Of a DNA stretch of 64,000 bases, positions 29,301 to 33,699 are shown in pieces. A program made the position numbers and the translations under genes. Under the pieces are notes generated by a model. That model made no database searches and was not told where the DNA came from. It was given only the letters and a program-made list of their open reading frames with translations. Origin of the DNA: G965227875 sp965227875 (GTDB taxonomy: Bacteria; Pseudomonadota; Alphaproteobacteria; Rhizobiales; JAJFHC01); contig OZ245783.1 of the NCBI GenBank assembly GCA_965227875.1, positions 5,022,001 through 5,086,000 of the forward strand, given 5' to 3'. Numbering within the stretch: position 1 is the stretch's first letter; every line of letters begins with the position of its first letter.

Positions 29301-31104
29301 ATCCGGTGCCGTTGCCGTCGGCGTCGGGTGTGAACTCCAGATTGGAAAGATCCCCCGCGCCGATCTGCTGGCCGGCGCTCACAGCGACACCTGATAGCGT
29401 GAGCGTTCCGGCGGCAGGCAATGTAGCAATGGTTACATGATCAAGCGCCGCACCGTTGTCCGGATCGTTGAACGTGAAATCCGACAGGTCGAAAGCGTAT
29501 GCCGTGTCTTCGTCCGTCGAAACTGATACGTCCGAAGACGTCGGCGCGTCGTCCGTGCCGTCAATCGTAATCTGGATATCGTGGGTCGTACCGTCGACCG
29601 ACGTGACCTGCACTGTGTCATTCAGGCTGGTGGTACCCGTCAGCCCCTGGACGGCCGCGTCGGAATTGTCGAGGTAGTATGTCCAGTTGCCCGCGGCATC
29701 GATATCGAGCGTGCCGTGGACACCTGCAAGGCCGCTCGCTGCAGTGAATACCTCTTCGCCGGCATCGACGTCGCTGATCGTCAGCGCGCCCGAAACCGTC
29801 AAGATAACGTCTTCCCGGACCGTGCCCGTGTCGACGCCTCCAATGACGGCCGCGTCGTTCGTGCCGTTGATCGTGACGGTGACGTTTGCCGTATCGGAGG
29901 CTGTGCCATCCGAAATGACATAGGAGAACGCGTCCGTCGCGGTTGTACCGGCGGCCAGGCTGTCGAAGGCCCCGTTGGTGTCGTAACTCAGGGTCCCATC
30001 GGACTCGACGGTCAGGAGCGCGCCCGACGCCAGCGTGATCTGCACGCCGACATTGGCTGCGCTTCCGTTTACTTCCGTGACGGTGATCGGGTCGCCGTCG
30101 GGATCGTTGTCCGCTCCATTGCCGTTGTCGGCCAGCACGTCGCCGGCGAGCGTGCCGTCTTCGTTGAGCGAAAAGGCGTCGTCGATCGCGTCCGGCGGTT
30201 GGTTCGAACCGCCAAGTACATACAGCTGGTCGCGAAACTGGATCTGCTCGACATTTGTCAGCGTATCCGTTCCGTCATCGCCATCGGACAGGTTGAGATC
30301 CGTGAGCGTCACGACGCCCGCCGCGGTCTGGATCGAGTAGTCGGCAAAATCGCCGGAGACAAGCACCGTATCTGTCCCGGCGCCGCCGTCGATCGTGTCA
30401 TCGCCCGCTTCACCGGCGATCCTGTCATCACCGCCGTCGCCTGAAATCGCGTCGTCGCCGGAGCCGCCGCCGATAAGGTCGTCCCCGCCATTACCGCTCA
30501 GGTCATCGTTGCCGGCACCCCCGAGGATCACATCGTCCCCTGCACCGCCCGACACGATGTCGTTGCCTGACCCTGCCGCAATGAAATCGTCGCCGCCATT
30601 TCCGGAGAGGTCGTCGTCACCGGTACCGCCGGCGATGACGTCGTCCTGGGCGCCACCGCTGATCGTGTCCGCCCCGTCGCCACCGAAAATGACGTCTGAT
30701 CCGGCACCGCCGAAAATGGTGTCGTCGCCGTCCCCACCTGAAATGAAGTCGTCACCGGAACCGCCACGCACCAGATCGTCGCCGTCTCCGGCAATGATGA
30801 TGTCGTCGCCCTGCCCGCCTTTCAGGACGTCATCTCCGTCCCCACCGAATATGAGATCGTCGCCCTTGCCGCCGCTGACCGTGTCGTCGCCATCACCTGC
30901 GATGACGACATCGTCACCGGACCCTGCCTTGACGGTGTCGTCTCCGTCTCCGCTGACGATCAGGTCGTCTCCGCCGCCGCCCTTGATCGTGTCGTCGCCG
31001 TCCCCGGACAAAATGATGTCATCTCCGCCTTTCGCGGTGATTTCATCATCATCATTCGTACCGATAATCAGATCGTCGTTATTGGTCCCTGTGATGTCAG
31101 CCAT
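11320..31104 (-). CDS. Giant RTX surface/secreted protein with cadherin-like and propeller-like modules
   Basis: A 6594-residue type I secretion substrate in one uninterrupted frame, with GAGGGG before its ATG. Order along the protein: RTX nonapeptides at residues 2-270; a VCBS-like module; seven propeller-like repeats (about 645-1020); five dystroglycan-type cadherin modules (about 1140-1640); and a helical segment with an EF-hand-like DADGDRVLDAGE near 1675. A short RTX block and three more cadherin-like modules follow, then about 4000 residues of GGxGxDxLx repeats. The end (ADDFLI) and preceding Asp/Leu pattern match C-terminal type I signals. The repeats should fold on calcium outside the cell. 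Adhesion or biofilm is the likely role; no enzyme domain was seen. Confidence 0.93.
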   Translation of the reverse strand: MADITGTNNDDLIIGTNDDDEITAKGGDDIILSGDGDDTIKGGGGDDLIVSGDGDDTVKAGSGDDVVIAGDGDDTVSGGKGDDLIFGGDGDDVLKGGQGDDIIIAGDGDDLVRGGSGDDFISGGDGDDTIFGGAGSDVIFGGDGADTISGGAQDDVIAGGTGDDDLSGNGGDDFIAAGSGNDIVSGGAGDDVILGGAGNDDLSGNGGDDLIGGGSGDDAISGDGGDDRIAGEAGDDTIDGGAGTDTVLVSGDFADYSIQTAAGVVTLTDLNLSDGDDGTDTLTNVEQIQFRDQLYVLGGSNQPPDAIDDAFSLNEDGTLAGDVLADNGNGADNDPDGDPITVTEVNGSAANVGVQITLASGALLTVESDGTLSYDTNGAFDSLAAGTTATDAFSYVISDGTASDTANVTVTINGTNDAAVIGGVDTGTVREDVILTVSGALTISDVDAGEEVFTAASGLAGVHGTLDIDAAGNWTYYLDNSDAAVQGLTGTTSLNDTVQVTSVDGTTHDIQITIDGTDDAPTSSDVSVSTDEDTAYAFDLSDFTFNDPDNGAALDHVTIATLPAAGTLTLSGVAVSAGQQIGAGDLSNLEFTPDADGNGTGYASFDFEVSDGTLSSATHTVTIDVNTVNDAPVINLPAFDPTPSPLGSEFVVNTETSSDQSVPKLASLKDGGYVAVWDSLGQDGSIGGVYGQRFDAEGVKVGSEFQINTTTNNHQAETDVAGLEDGGFVVVWRSQGQDGSGLGVYAQRYNADGTTAGWSETQVNTYTSSDQHDPEMAGLTDGGYVVTWTSEGQDGSVYGIYGQVYDASGLPDGGEFRINQYTNNGQGTGTVVALPDNKFVATWHSVGQDGDHYGVYARIYDGSTPLDDEFQVNTTTANRQYPTGIAAQPDGTFVVVWTSIGQDGSDMGVFARLYDVGGNALTGEVQINTTTSGIQTLGTVTALDGGGYLIAWESEGQDGSGRGVFAQVLDNSGNLVGGEIQVNGYATGDQRMPTVATFGDGDVVVAWQTPDVDGSSLGIVARYFSVNPLSSDEDSPLSISGVTISDVDAGTDLLELTLSVQNGEIALGDLTGLVVVDGDGTDGTLVVRGSQTDLNAALATDIIYTPDPDYNGQTHLQILIDDLGANGSGGSLQDSETLEITVVAQNDQPVVTSPIADQSTDEDAVFVLDASTSFSDVDAGDILTFSATLDNGDPLPAWLSIDPATGVLSGTPSNDDVGTILVEVTATDNGSLSASDTFELVVSNTNDAPVVTVPQGAVGTDEDALFSLDLSANFADADVGDVLSYSATVLGGGALPAWLSMDHVTGVLSGTPDNDDVGFVDVTVTATDGSLASASTSFRITVDNTNDDPVVVTPVADVDTDEDSAFTLDVSSVFSDDDLIHGDSLTLSAAQENGDPLPAWLTFDPGSGVFSGTPANGDVGTITVEVTAQDTSLQTVSETFDLTVINTNDGPTVLSPIPATSTDEDALFTLDASTSFGDIDVGDALSFSATQVGGGALPGWLSINPSTGVLSGTPLNDDVGAVDIRVTATDGSLATVSTSFRLTVDNTNDSPVVVTPITDREVDEGKSFSIDVSNVFDDDDIPYGDSIVLSAQLQGGGALPAWLEFDPASGELSGSPDADVATGAAEVFAIEIVATDGDGATVSEVFNLTVNNVSDLTAPDGYISGATVFADADGDRVLDAGEVSANTDSDGDFRLVGGSGDLVMEGGTDIASQLPFPGQYLAPSTATIISPVTTVMVEISDQFAVNSATAEALIETAFGIPSTVDLQNFDQIAGTLSTNPAVAADGELVATVATQVNNAVVQIAGLLDGAGGAGVSRADGIQAGFKAVAIAVNTTPFGAPLDLTDFATLESIIADAASIAGVTISAADEEGAAAIIGTGNDSAQTSYDAAGITGSAFLTDLAQTAIVAGQAAEVLFDVGAGTTAIADARNTYETNFATEYFNAFPLVGDVEGNKGTDGDDVLTGNAAPDILEGLAGNDQIDGQGDSDLLIGGAGNDTIDGGDGDDQIEGGANADILIGGAGNDSLDGGTGNDTVDYSGDGAAVTVNLAAGTATDGAGDSDTVQGVENIIGSDFNDSLVGNGQANIIRGGIGNDIIDGGAGFDTARYVGTESDYDVSQVGSIITVTSLTGADTGTDTLVNVEAIDFVSGDTITAPTSFVKTVTPPVEENDAGALIATVQAVDPDLATIGDNLTITLSDSRFEVSNVSSVNATTIQADIRLKATESLDRETEPFVSLSAQVTDSYGLSRNLDVSFSVVDVNDAPTETGIANTTAQEDSVVNYDVSGSFADEDVGDVLSYSATQVGGGALPAWISINATTGVLTFAPANADVGSVNVRVTATDSGSASVFADFTVEALNVNDAPTVSAIADDSTNEDALFSLDVSGNFSDVDAGDTLTYSAELSGGGALPAWLSIDSVTGILSGTPTNDDVGTYAIKVTATDIALAAVSDTFVLTVDNVNDIPVVTVPLADATASVNAVFNVDASTSFDDVDIVHGDSLTYSAELAGGGALPAWLSIDPVLGVLSGTPGSGDVGSIDVTVTATDGSLTSASDTFTLTVSSTVYGTSGDDILVGTPGADVIDGLGGNDDISGLGGNDTLIGGLGNDTLRSGGSDLDFNGFDVLDGGDGDDTLIAEGGGLLMTGGAGNDTIQVTNAFGSVDWDFAIVGYQTSTSGIVANLSTSAGHGLGAHEVSDGLGGVDNVTGVHVIRDSDHDDQIFVDGTHANNYGNWIEVRLSGGDDHVDLTGMSGGGRRMSWRYAADGVNASLVTGTAVDNNLGNGDQIGTDTFINANQLRGSYFDDTLTGSGANERFRGSDGNDTIDGGGGTDRLEHWDSPGGLVIDLSLGTGQVIDDGFGSTDTISNIEVINGGYFADQITGSAGDDTIWGQYGNDTLTGGDGNDTLIGDFGDATNLLGGDDIIDGGAGDDWLEGGVGNDTIYSGGAPYTIAANYFGSGDRLFGGDGDDTLIGQGGYAILEGGAGDDTIQITDPGAFWDWAIVNYATSTSGIVANLSSSAGHGLGANEISDGLGGTDTVTGLHVIRDSDHDDQIYADGSYTNSFGTFLEIRLSGGDDLADFTGSGAGTRRISWQNAADGVNASLVTGTAVDNDLGNGDQIGTDTFINANYLRGSNFADTLTGDGNDNRFRGSGGDDLIDGGAGQDRIDHGDSTSGIVVDLSLASGQVIDDGKGGTDTLISIENVQGGAFDDTITGDAGDNQLDGNYGNDVIDGGDGNDSITGDWSDDVNITGGDDTLDGGAGDDWISGASGNDIIDGGSGEDWLDGGAGNDTIYSGGAPLNATAAFFGSGDRLFGGDGDDTLVGQGGFELLEGGSGDDTIQIVDTGNWWDWANVTYATSTSGIIANLSSSAGHGLNANEISDGLGGTDTVTGLHVLRDSDHDDQIYADGSYTNSFGTFLEIRLSGGDDLVDFTGSGAGTRRVSWQNAADGVNASLVTGIATDNNLGNGDQIGTDTFINANYLRGSNFADTLTGDGNNNRFRGSGGDDLIDGGAGQDRIDHADSTSGIVVDLSLGSGQVIDDGKGGTDTLVSIEIVNGSQWDDQITGGSGHDTLWGGTGIDTLSGGDGDDTLIGDFGDEGGLAGGDDILDGGAGNDTLQGGTGNDTLRSGGADLDYYGVDTLDGGDGDDTLISEGGFSIMTGGVGNDTIQVTSTYSGDGFWDWARVQYTTSASGIVANLSTSSGHGLGANEVSDGLGGVDTVTGVHVFRDSDHNDQIYVDGTFSNSFGNFIEVRLGAGDDLVDFTGMTGQGRVSWQNAADGVNASLATGIATDNDLGNGDQIGTDTFINANYLRGSGHADTLTGDANNNFIRGSGGDDLIDGGAGTDRVDHADSEFGIVVDLSLGSGQVIDDGFGGTDTLIGIENVRGSYWDDQITGDAGANELRGDYGNDTLSGGDGDDSLIGDFGGGGGLLGGDDILDGGSGNDSLRGGDNDDTFIFRPGYGNDTITDFVAGAGTDDSVTLINSGIVDFADLVANFATDNGTDTTITLSSGDTLVLQNVLVSQLHADDFTFQNGVATSGDDILVGTPGADVIDGLGGNDDISGLGGNDTLIGGLGNDTLRSGGSDLDFNGFDVLDGGDGDDTLIAEGGGLLMTGGAGNDTIQVTNAFGSVDWDFAIVGYQTSTSGIVANLSTSAGHGLGAHEVSDGLGGVDNVTGVHVIRDSDHDDQIFVDGTHANNYGNWIEVRLSGGDDHVDLTGMSGGGRRMSWQNASDGVNASLVTGIATDNNLGNGDQIGTDTFINANQLRGSNFDDMLTGSGANERFRGSGGDDVIDGGGGTDRIEHWNSPNGIVVDLNLASGQVIDDGFGTTDTISNIEIINGGYFADQMTGDAGDNTFWGQYGNDTLTGGDGNDTLIGDFGDATNLLGGDDIIDGGAGDDWLEGGVGNDTIYSGGAPYTIAANYFGSGDRLFGGDGDDTLIGQGGYAILEGGAGDDTIQITDPGAFWDWAIVNYATSTSGIVANLSSSAGHGLNANEISDGLGGVDTVTGAHVIRDSDHDDQIYADGSYTNSFGTFLEIRLSGGDDLADFTGSGAGTRRISWQNAADGVNASLVTGIATDNDLGNGDQIGTDTFINANYLRGSNFADTLTGDGNDNRFRGSGGDDLIDGGAGQDRIDHGDSTSGIVVDLSLASGQVIDDGKGGTDTLISIENVQGGAFDDTITGDAGDNQLDGNYGNDVIDGGDGNDSITGDWSDDVNITGGDDTLDGGAGDDWISGASGNDIIDGGSGEDWLEGGAGNDTISGGSGNDILVGGRGNDTLDGGTGTDEIHYYDSIGGVVIDLNFGTNQVVDDGLGGTDTLINIESISGSNFSDQMTGDTFDNLLRGEGGNDIIDGAAGNDSVQGGDGNDTLSGGSGNDFILGGAGDDIIDGGDGDEYIYGHAGSDTIDGGLGQDAVGHEGAQHGIVLDLTLASGQVVDDGDGFTDTLISIEQYDGSEHADDMTGDASGNLLRGLGGDDIIRGGDGNDTLIGERYYDAAFPINIGNDTLIGGDGDDSLHGDLISDPTSAGGDDTLDGGTGNDTLEGHGGDDTFIFRPGYGNDTITDFVAGAGTDDSVTLINSGIVDFADLVANFATDNGTDTTITLSSGDTLVLQNVLVSQLHADDFTFQNGVATSGDDILVGTPGADVIDGLGGNDDISGLGGNDTLIGGLGNDTLRSGGSDLDFNGFDVLDGGDGDDTLIAEGGGLLVTGGAGNDTIQVTNAFGSVDWDFAIVGYQTSTSGIVANLSTSAGHGLGAHEVSDGLGGVDNVTGVHVIRDSDHDDQIFVDGTHANNYGNWIEVRLSGGDDHVDLTGMSGGGRRMSWRYAADGVNASLVTGTAVDNNLGNGDQIGTDTFINANQLRGSYFDDTLTGSGANERFRGSDGNDTIDGGGGTDRLEHWDSPGGLVIDLSLGSGQVIDDGFGSTDTISNIEIINGGYFADQITGSAGDDTIWGQYGNDTLTGGDGNDTLIGDFGDATNLLGGDDIIDGGAGDDWLEGGVGNDTIYSGGAPYTIAANYFGSGDRLFGGDGDDTLVGQGGYAILEGGAGDDTIQITDPGAFWDWAIVNYATSTSGIVANLSSSAGHGLNANEISDGLGGTDTVTGLHVIRDSDHDDQIYADGSYTNSFGTFLEIRLSGGDDLADFTGSGAGTRRISWQNAADGVNASLVTGTAVDNDLGNGDQIGTDTFINANYLRGSNFADTLTGDGNDNRFRGSGGDDLIDGGAGQDRIDHGDSTSGIVVDLSLASGQVIDDGKGGTDTLISIENVQGGAFDDTITGDAGDNQLDGNYGNDVIDGGDGNDSITGDWSDDVNITGGDDTLDGGAGDDWISGASGNDIIDGGSGEDWLEGGAGNDTIYSGGAPLNATAAFFGSGDRLFGGDGDDTLVGQGGFELLEGGTGDDTIQIVDTGNWWDWANVTYATSTSGIIANLSTSAGHGLNANEISDGLGGTDTVTGLHVLRDSDHDDQIYADGSYTNSFGTFLEIRLSGGDDLVDFTGSGAGTRRVSWQNAADGVNASLVTGIATDNNLGNGDQIGTDTFINANYLRGSNFADTLTGDGNNNRFRGSGGDDLIDGGAGQDRIDHADSTSGIVVDLSLGSGQVIDDGKGGTDTLVSIEIVNGSQWDDQITGGSGHDTLWGGTGIDTLTGGDGDDTLIGDFGDEGGLAGGDDILDGGAGNDTLQGGTGNDTLYSGGAVQDFNGLDLLDGGDGDDTLVSQGGFSIMTGGVGNDTIQVTDTGAYYDWANVSYATSTSGIVANLSTSAGHGLNANEISDGLGGVDTVTGIHVLRDSDHDDQIYADGSYTNSFGTFLEIRLSDGDDLVDFTGSAAFTRRVSWQNAADGVNASLVTGIATDNDLGNGDQIGTDTFINANYLRGSGHADTLTGDGGDNFFRGSAGSDTIDGGGGTDRIDHADSPGGINVDLSPASNQVIDDGHGTSDTLISIENVRGSDFDDTITGDGNANQLRGELGNDILDGGAGNDDLRGGGGNDTISGGDGADTLNGNDGNDTLNGGLDFDTLIGGAGDDLFVFENGTGTDTITDFDLGATVLEQIDITDFGFANFAAVTAAATDVGPDVHIQLDANDLLILQNAQVSDLDADDFLI
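12580..15730 (-). repeat. Long direct repeat copy A inside the RTX gene
   Basis: This 3.15-kb block aligns without a shift to 20269-23419 at a constant offset of 7689 bp (2563 codons); landmarks checked at the start, middle and end all keep that offset. By eye most lines differ at only a few bases. Its distal part (13561-15988) also aligns to copy B at an offset of 3285 bp. Reading frame is kept throughout. Confidence 0.85.
15744..15988 (-). other. Internal relic of a C-terminal type I secretion signal (copy 1)
   Basis: The encoded segment runs from DDTFIFRPGYGNDTITDF to LHADDFTFQNG. It has the same order of motifs as the true C terminus of the protein (DDLFVFENGTGTDTITDF to DADDFLI). It is followed at once by a fresh RTX module (TSGDDILVGTPGAD). 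It therefore looks like an old protein end now buried by module fusion. Confidence 0.6.
16846..19273 (-). repeat. Long direct repeat copy B inside the RTX gene
   Basis: About 2.4 kb aligned to 13561-15988 at a constant offset of 3285 bp (1095 codons). Most lines are nearly identical; the stretch around 18040-18500 differs more. It includes a second copy of the internal secretion-signal-like segment. Confidence 0.8.
19029..19273 (-). other. Internal relic of a C-terminal type I secretion signal (copy 2)
   Basis: Nearly base-for-base the same as 15744-15988. It encodes the same DDTFIF...ADDFTF segment followed by an RTX module beginning TSGDDILVGTPGAD. Confidence 0.6.
20269..23419 (-). repeat. 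Long direct repeat copy C inside the RTX gene
   Basis: The partner of copy A (12580-15730). Its N-terminal edge joins a cadherin-like module, where copies A and B are preceded by the internal secretion-signal-like segment. Copy C is therefore the first RTX array of the series in protein order. Confidence 0.85.
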
Positions 31105-31691
31105 GGTCCCCTCACCACTATTGCGGATTGGTGACAGACGACGCGATGCAAGCGTTCATTCAGTTTTTTGTTTTGATAATTCGTGACCGCTCCCCCAAAA
31201 CCGTCCGGCACATTAAAACTGTGCACCCCTCTACATTCAAAGTCAAATCGATATTATTTACAATACAAATTGCTATTAAGAATCATATACTTAACGTTTA
31301 TCCGATTGGAAATCAGTATACCTATAAATATAAATTCACACTGAACATGCGTTATCCACATTTTTATTTATCATGTGAATTATTGTTACCGATTTTGAGG
31401 GTCGCTAAAAAAACTATTGATCAATTACACAAAGCGATTCTGATCCCAACTAAGAGAGCACCGAAAAGGTATCGGTCATCGACTTGCCGCCTAGCATGCG
31501 AATTGAAGACAAGTTTCTCCGCTGAACAACCGCCATTGCTGGCCAAATCGCCGAGCCGGATTACATGGCTCAGGTTCGCTCAGATCAGTTTCCTGGCGTC
31601 GGCGAACCGGTCCGTGCGCACCTGGCGCCGGGACACCGCGCGACGTCTGCGGAACCCATCTTGTGCCGTCGGTGGGTGATGCAGACCGGTT
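31105..31691. other. AT-rich intergenic region upstream of the RTX gene
   Basis: 587 bp between the start of the RTX gene and the end of tpsB. The first 30 bp hold the RTX ribosome site. From about 31160 to 31460 the sequence is strikingly AT-rich compared with its flanks. It probably carries the RTX promoter and sites for silencing or activating proteins, but I could not pick a convincing -35/-10 pair. A 183-codon plus-strand open frame here has no recognisable protein features. Confidence 0.5.
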
Positions 31692-33452
31692 CTAGAATGC
31701 AACACCGGCCCGGAAGTAGATGGCGTTGTCCGGGTTCGAGATCAAGTCGGGGTGCTTGAGCGGCATTGCGTAGGCGAGATCGAAGGAAAGAATCCCTCCA
31801 ACCGCCTTGAGTCCGACGGCCGCGCCCGCCATCGTGCCGCCTTCCTGGAGCAAGTGCCGGAAGATGTGGCCGGCGTCGAGCGCGATGTAGGGACGCAGGG
31901 TGCCAAGCACGTCATCGATGAATGCCATGCCTGTTGCCGGTAGGGCCGTGTAGAACTCGTTGCGTATGAGAACACCCTGGTCTCCGGATATGGACTGATC
32001 CTGGAACCCGCGAACCGTATAGACTCCGCCAAGACTGAATTGCTCGGTGCTTGGTAGGAAGTCTTCCGAGTATTGCGCGCTTGCCGACGTGATGATGCCC
32101 GCGACGATAGGGCCGATCCGGGTGCCCGTCGAATAAGTGACGCCACCGTGAAACCTGGTGAACTCGATCTCGGGCAAGCCCGGCGCTTCCGGGTTGCCGG
32201 CAGTACCCAGGATCGGCAGGCCTTGCGACACTCCCGCATCCAACGTCCAGGACCCGCCCAGCCCGTAAAACGAAGAAACGATGCTGATATCGGCGATGGA
32301 CAGGACGCGGCTGCTGGTGACGAGCTTTGAATCCTCGATGAAATTCTTGTTGTTCTTGCGCACGAAACCGGCTGTCACGGTGGTCTTGCTCGTCCGGCCA
32401 CGCTGCAGAACGTAGGATAGGTTGACGCTATAGGTATCCCCGGTCCCGTCTGACTTGAAGCTCTGGACCTGTCCGGCGATCAGCGCGCGATAGTCGAATT
32501 TCGAATATCCTCCGGAAAGCGTCCAGTAACCGTACGGGATGGAGGCCAGCACGGACATGGATTCGCTGAGACTGAGCCGGTTAGGTTCGTCGAGATTGCG
32601 TCCGTATCCGAGGATGATCTGTTCATTCAGACCAAGGAGGTTTTCGAGGAAGAGCGAACCGTCCGCCTTGTAGCGGCCACTCGTCTCGCTGCCGTAATTG
32701 TCCATCGACGAAACCACGCCGATACGGAAGCCCGGATCGTTCTTGACCACGATGCGTGAGTAGCCCGGTTTGGTTCCCGGATAGAGCAACATGCGGGCAT
32801 CGTTCGAACGCAGGCGATTGATCTGCTCAAGCCCCTGCTCGATGTCGCGGATATTGAGCACCTCCCCCGTGAGATGCGGGAAAGCGGTGTAGAAATTGAC
32901 GCCCGTCGACCGGTTCTCCGGCTCGATCGCCTCGAGCCTGCCCTCCACGACTTCGATCTCGAGCGTCCCGTCACCGAGATCCTGCTCAGGAACATAGGCC
33001 CGGGAAGTCACCAGACCCTCGTCGATGTAAAACGCCGTGATCTGACGGAGTATGGACTGGATATCGGCGAGACCTATGCACTTTCCGAGATAGGGAGCCA
33101 GAAGCACGTTCTGGTCCGGCCTGGTGAAGAACCGAGCGTTCCTGACATCGATGACATCGACCTGGAAACACCGGCCCGGCGCCTGGTCGGGACCGAGATC
33201 CGGCGCGGGAACGCTGACCGCCGTTGGCGGGCGCCGGCGCACATCCTGGTCTTCGAGAAAATCCTGGCGGCGCAACTGTTCTTCGCGTTGAAGGCGGTCG
33301 GTCTCCTGCTGGATGATCAGCTGGTCGGCAGGTGTCTGGGACAGGGCAACATCGCTCGCCGACGCGGCAAGAAGAAAAGCCAGGACCGCAGCAGTCACCG
33401 CAACCGGGACACCTCCCAGTGCGCCTTGTTGGATACGATCAATGACGTCCAC
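31692..33452 (-). CDS. Two-partner secretion outer-membrane transporter (TpsB, FhaC/ShlB family)
   Basis: A 586-residue Omp85-superfamily transporter. A signal-type segment (VPVAVTAAVLAFLLAASAS) is followed by a Gln/Arg-rich linker helix region at about 40-75. A ShlB-type POTRA domain starts at CFQVDVIDV (about 95), with a Cys pair at about 95 and 125, and a second POTRA follows to about 245. The 16-strand barrel contains the hallmark VRGFQ loop motif and ends in Phe (FRAGVAF). It should export the large haemagglutinin-like protein encoded upstream on the same strand. The two are separated by an oppositely oriented gene, which is atypical for these pairs. Confidence 0.92.
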   Translation of the reverse strand: MDVIDRIQQGALGGVPVAVTAAVLAFLLAASASDVALSQTPADQLIIQQETDRLQREEQLRRQDFLEDQDVRRRPPTAVSVPAPDLGPDQAPGRCFQVDVIDVRNARFFTRPDQNVLLAPYLGKCIGLADIQSILRQITAFYIDEGLVTSRAYVPEQDLGDGTLEIEVVEGRLEAIEPENRSTGVNFYTAFPHLTGEVLNIRDIEQGLEQINRLRSNDARMLLYPGTKPGYSRIVVKNDPGFRIGVVSSMDNYGSETSGRYKADGSLFLENLLGLNEQIILGYGRNLDEPNRLSLSESMSVLASIPYGYWTLSGGYSKFDYRALIAGQVQSFKSDGTGDTYSVNLSYVLQRGRTSKTTVTAGFVRKNNKNFIEDSKLVTSSRVLSIADISIVSSFYGLGGSWTLDAGVSQGLPILGTAGNPEAPGLPEIEFTRFHGGVTYSTGTRIGPIVAGIITSASAQYSEDFLPSTEQFSLGGVYTVRGFQDQSISGDQGVLIRNEFYTALPATGMAFIDDVLGTLRPYIALDAGHIFRHLLQEGGTMAGAAVGLKAVGGILSFDLAYAMPLKHPDLISNPDNAIYFRAGVAF

Positions 33453-33619
33453 GTGCGCCTGCCCTGTGTGACGGCCAATGCCTTACGTCGCCCAACCGAA
33501 CCGCTCGACGCTGGCGCGCCACTCCTGACGATTCCCCCACTCGATACACAGACATAACGCTAGCGAATTCGACCTCGCTGCACGCTTCAATAGACCGTAA
33601 AGGTGCTTGATTCGCCACG

Positions 33620-33646
33620 AAAAAAGCCGGTTTGGGGTTCCCCGGC
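33620..33646 (-). terminator. Intrinsic-terminator-like hairpin upstream of tpsB
   Basis: On the minus strand GCCGG pairs with CCGGC (11-base loop, itself with a possible GGGG/CCCC pairing) and is followed by six T. It lies about 170 bases before the tpsB start on the same strand. It could end antisense transcripts arriving from the tpsA side or act as a leader attenuator for tpsB. Confidence 0.5.
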
Positions 33647-33699
33647 GGACGGACTTCGGGCAGGGTAGAAACACACGTGTCGCGAGTACCGAAACCCTG

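Noticed and set aside
31128..31679. 183-codon plus-strand open frame in the AT-rich gap
   Set aside because: It starts at a TTG next to the RTX ribosome site, has no good ribosome site of its own and no domain-like pattern. It changes character halfway where base composition shifts, so it is probably chance.
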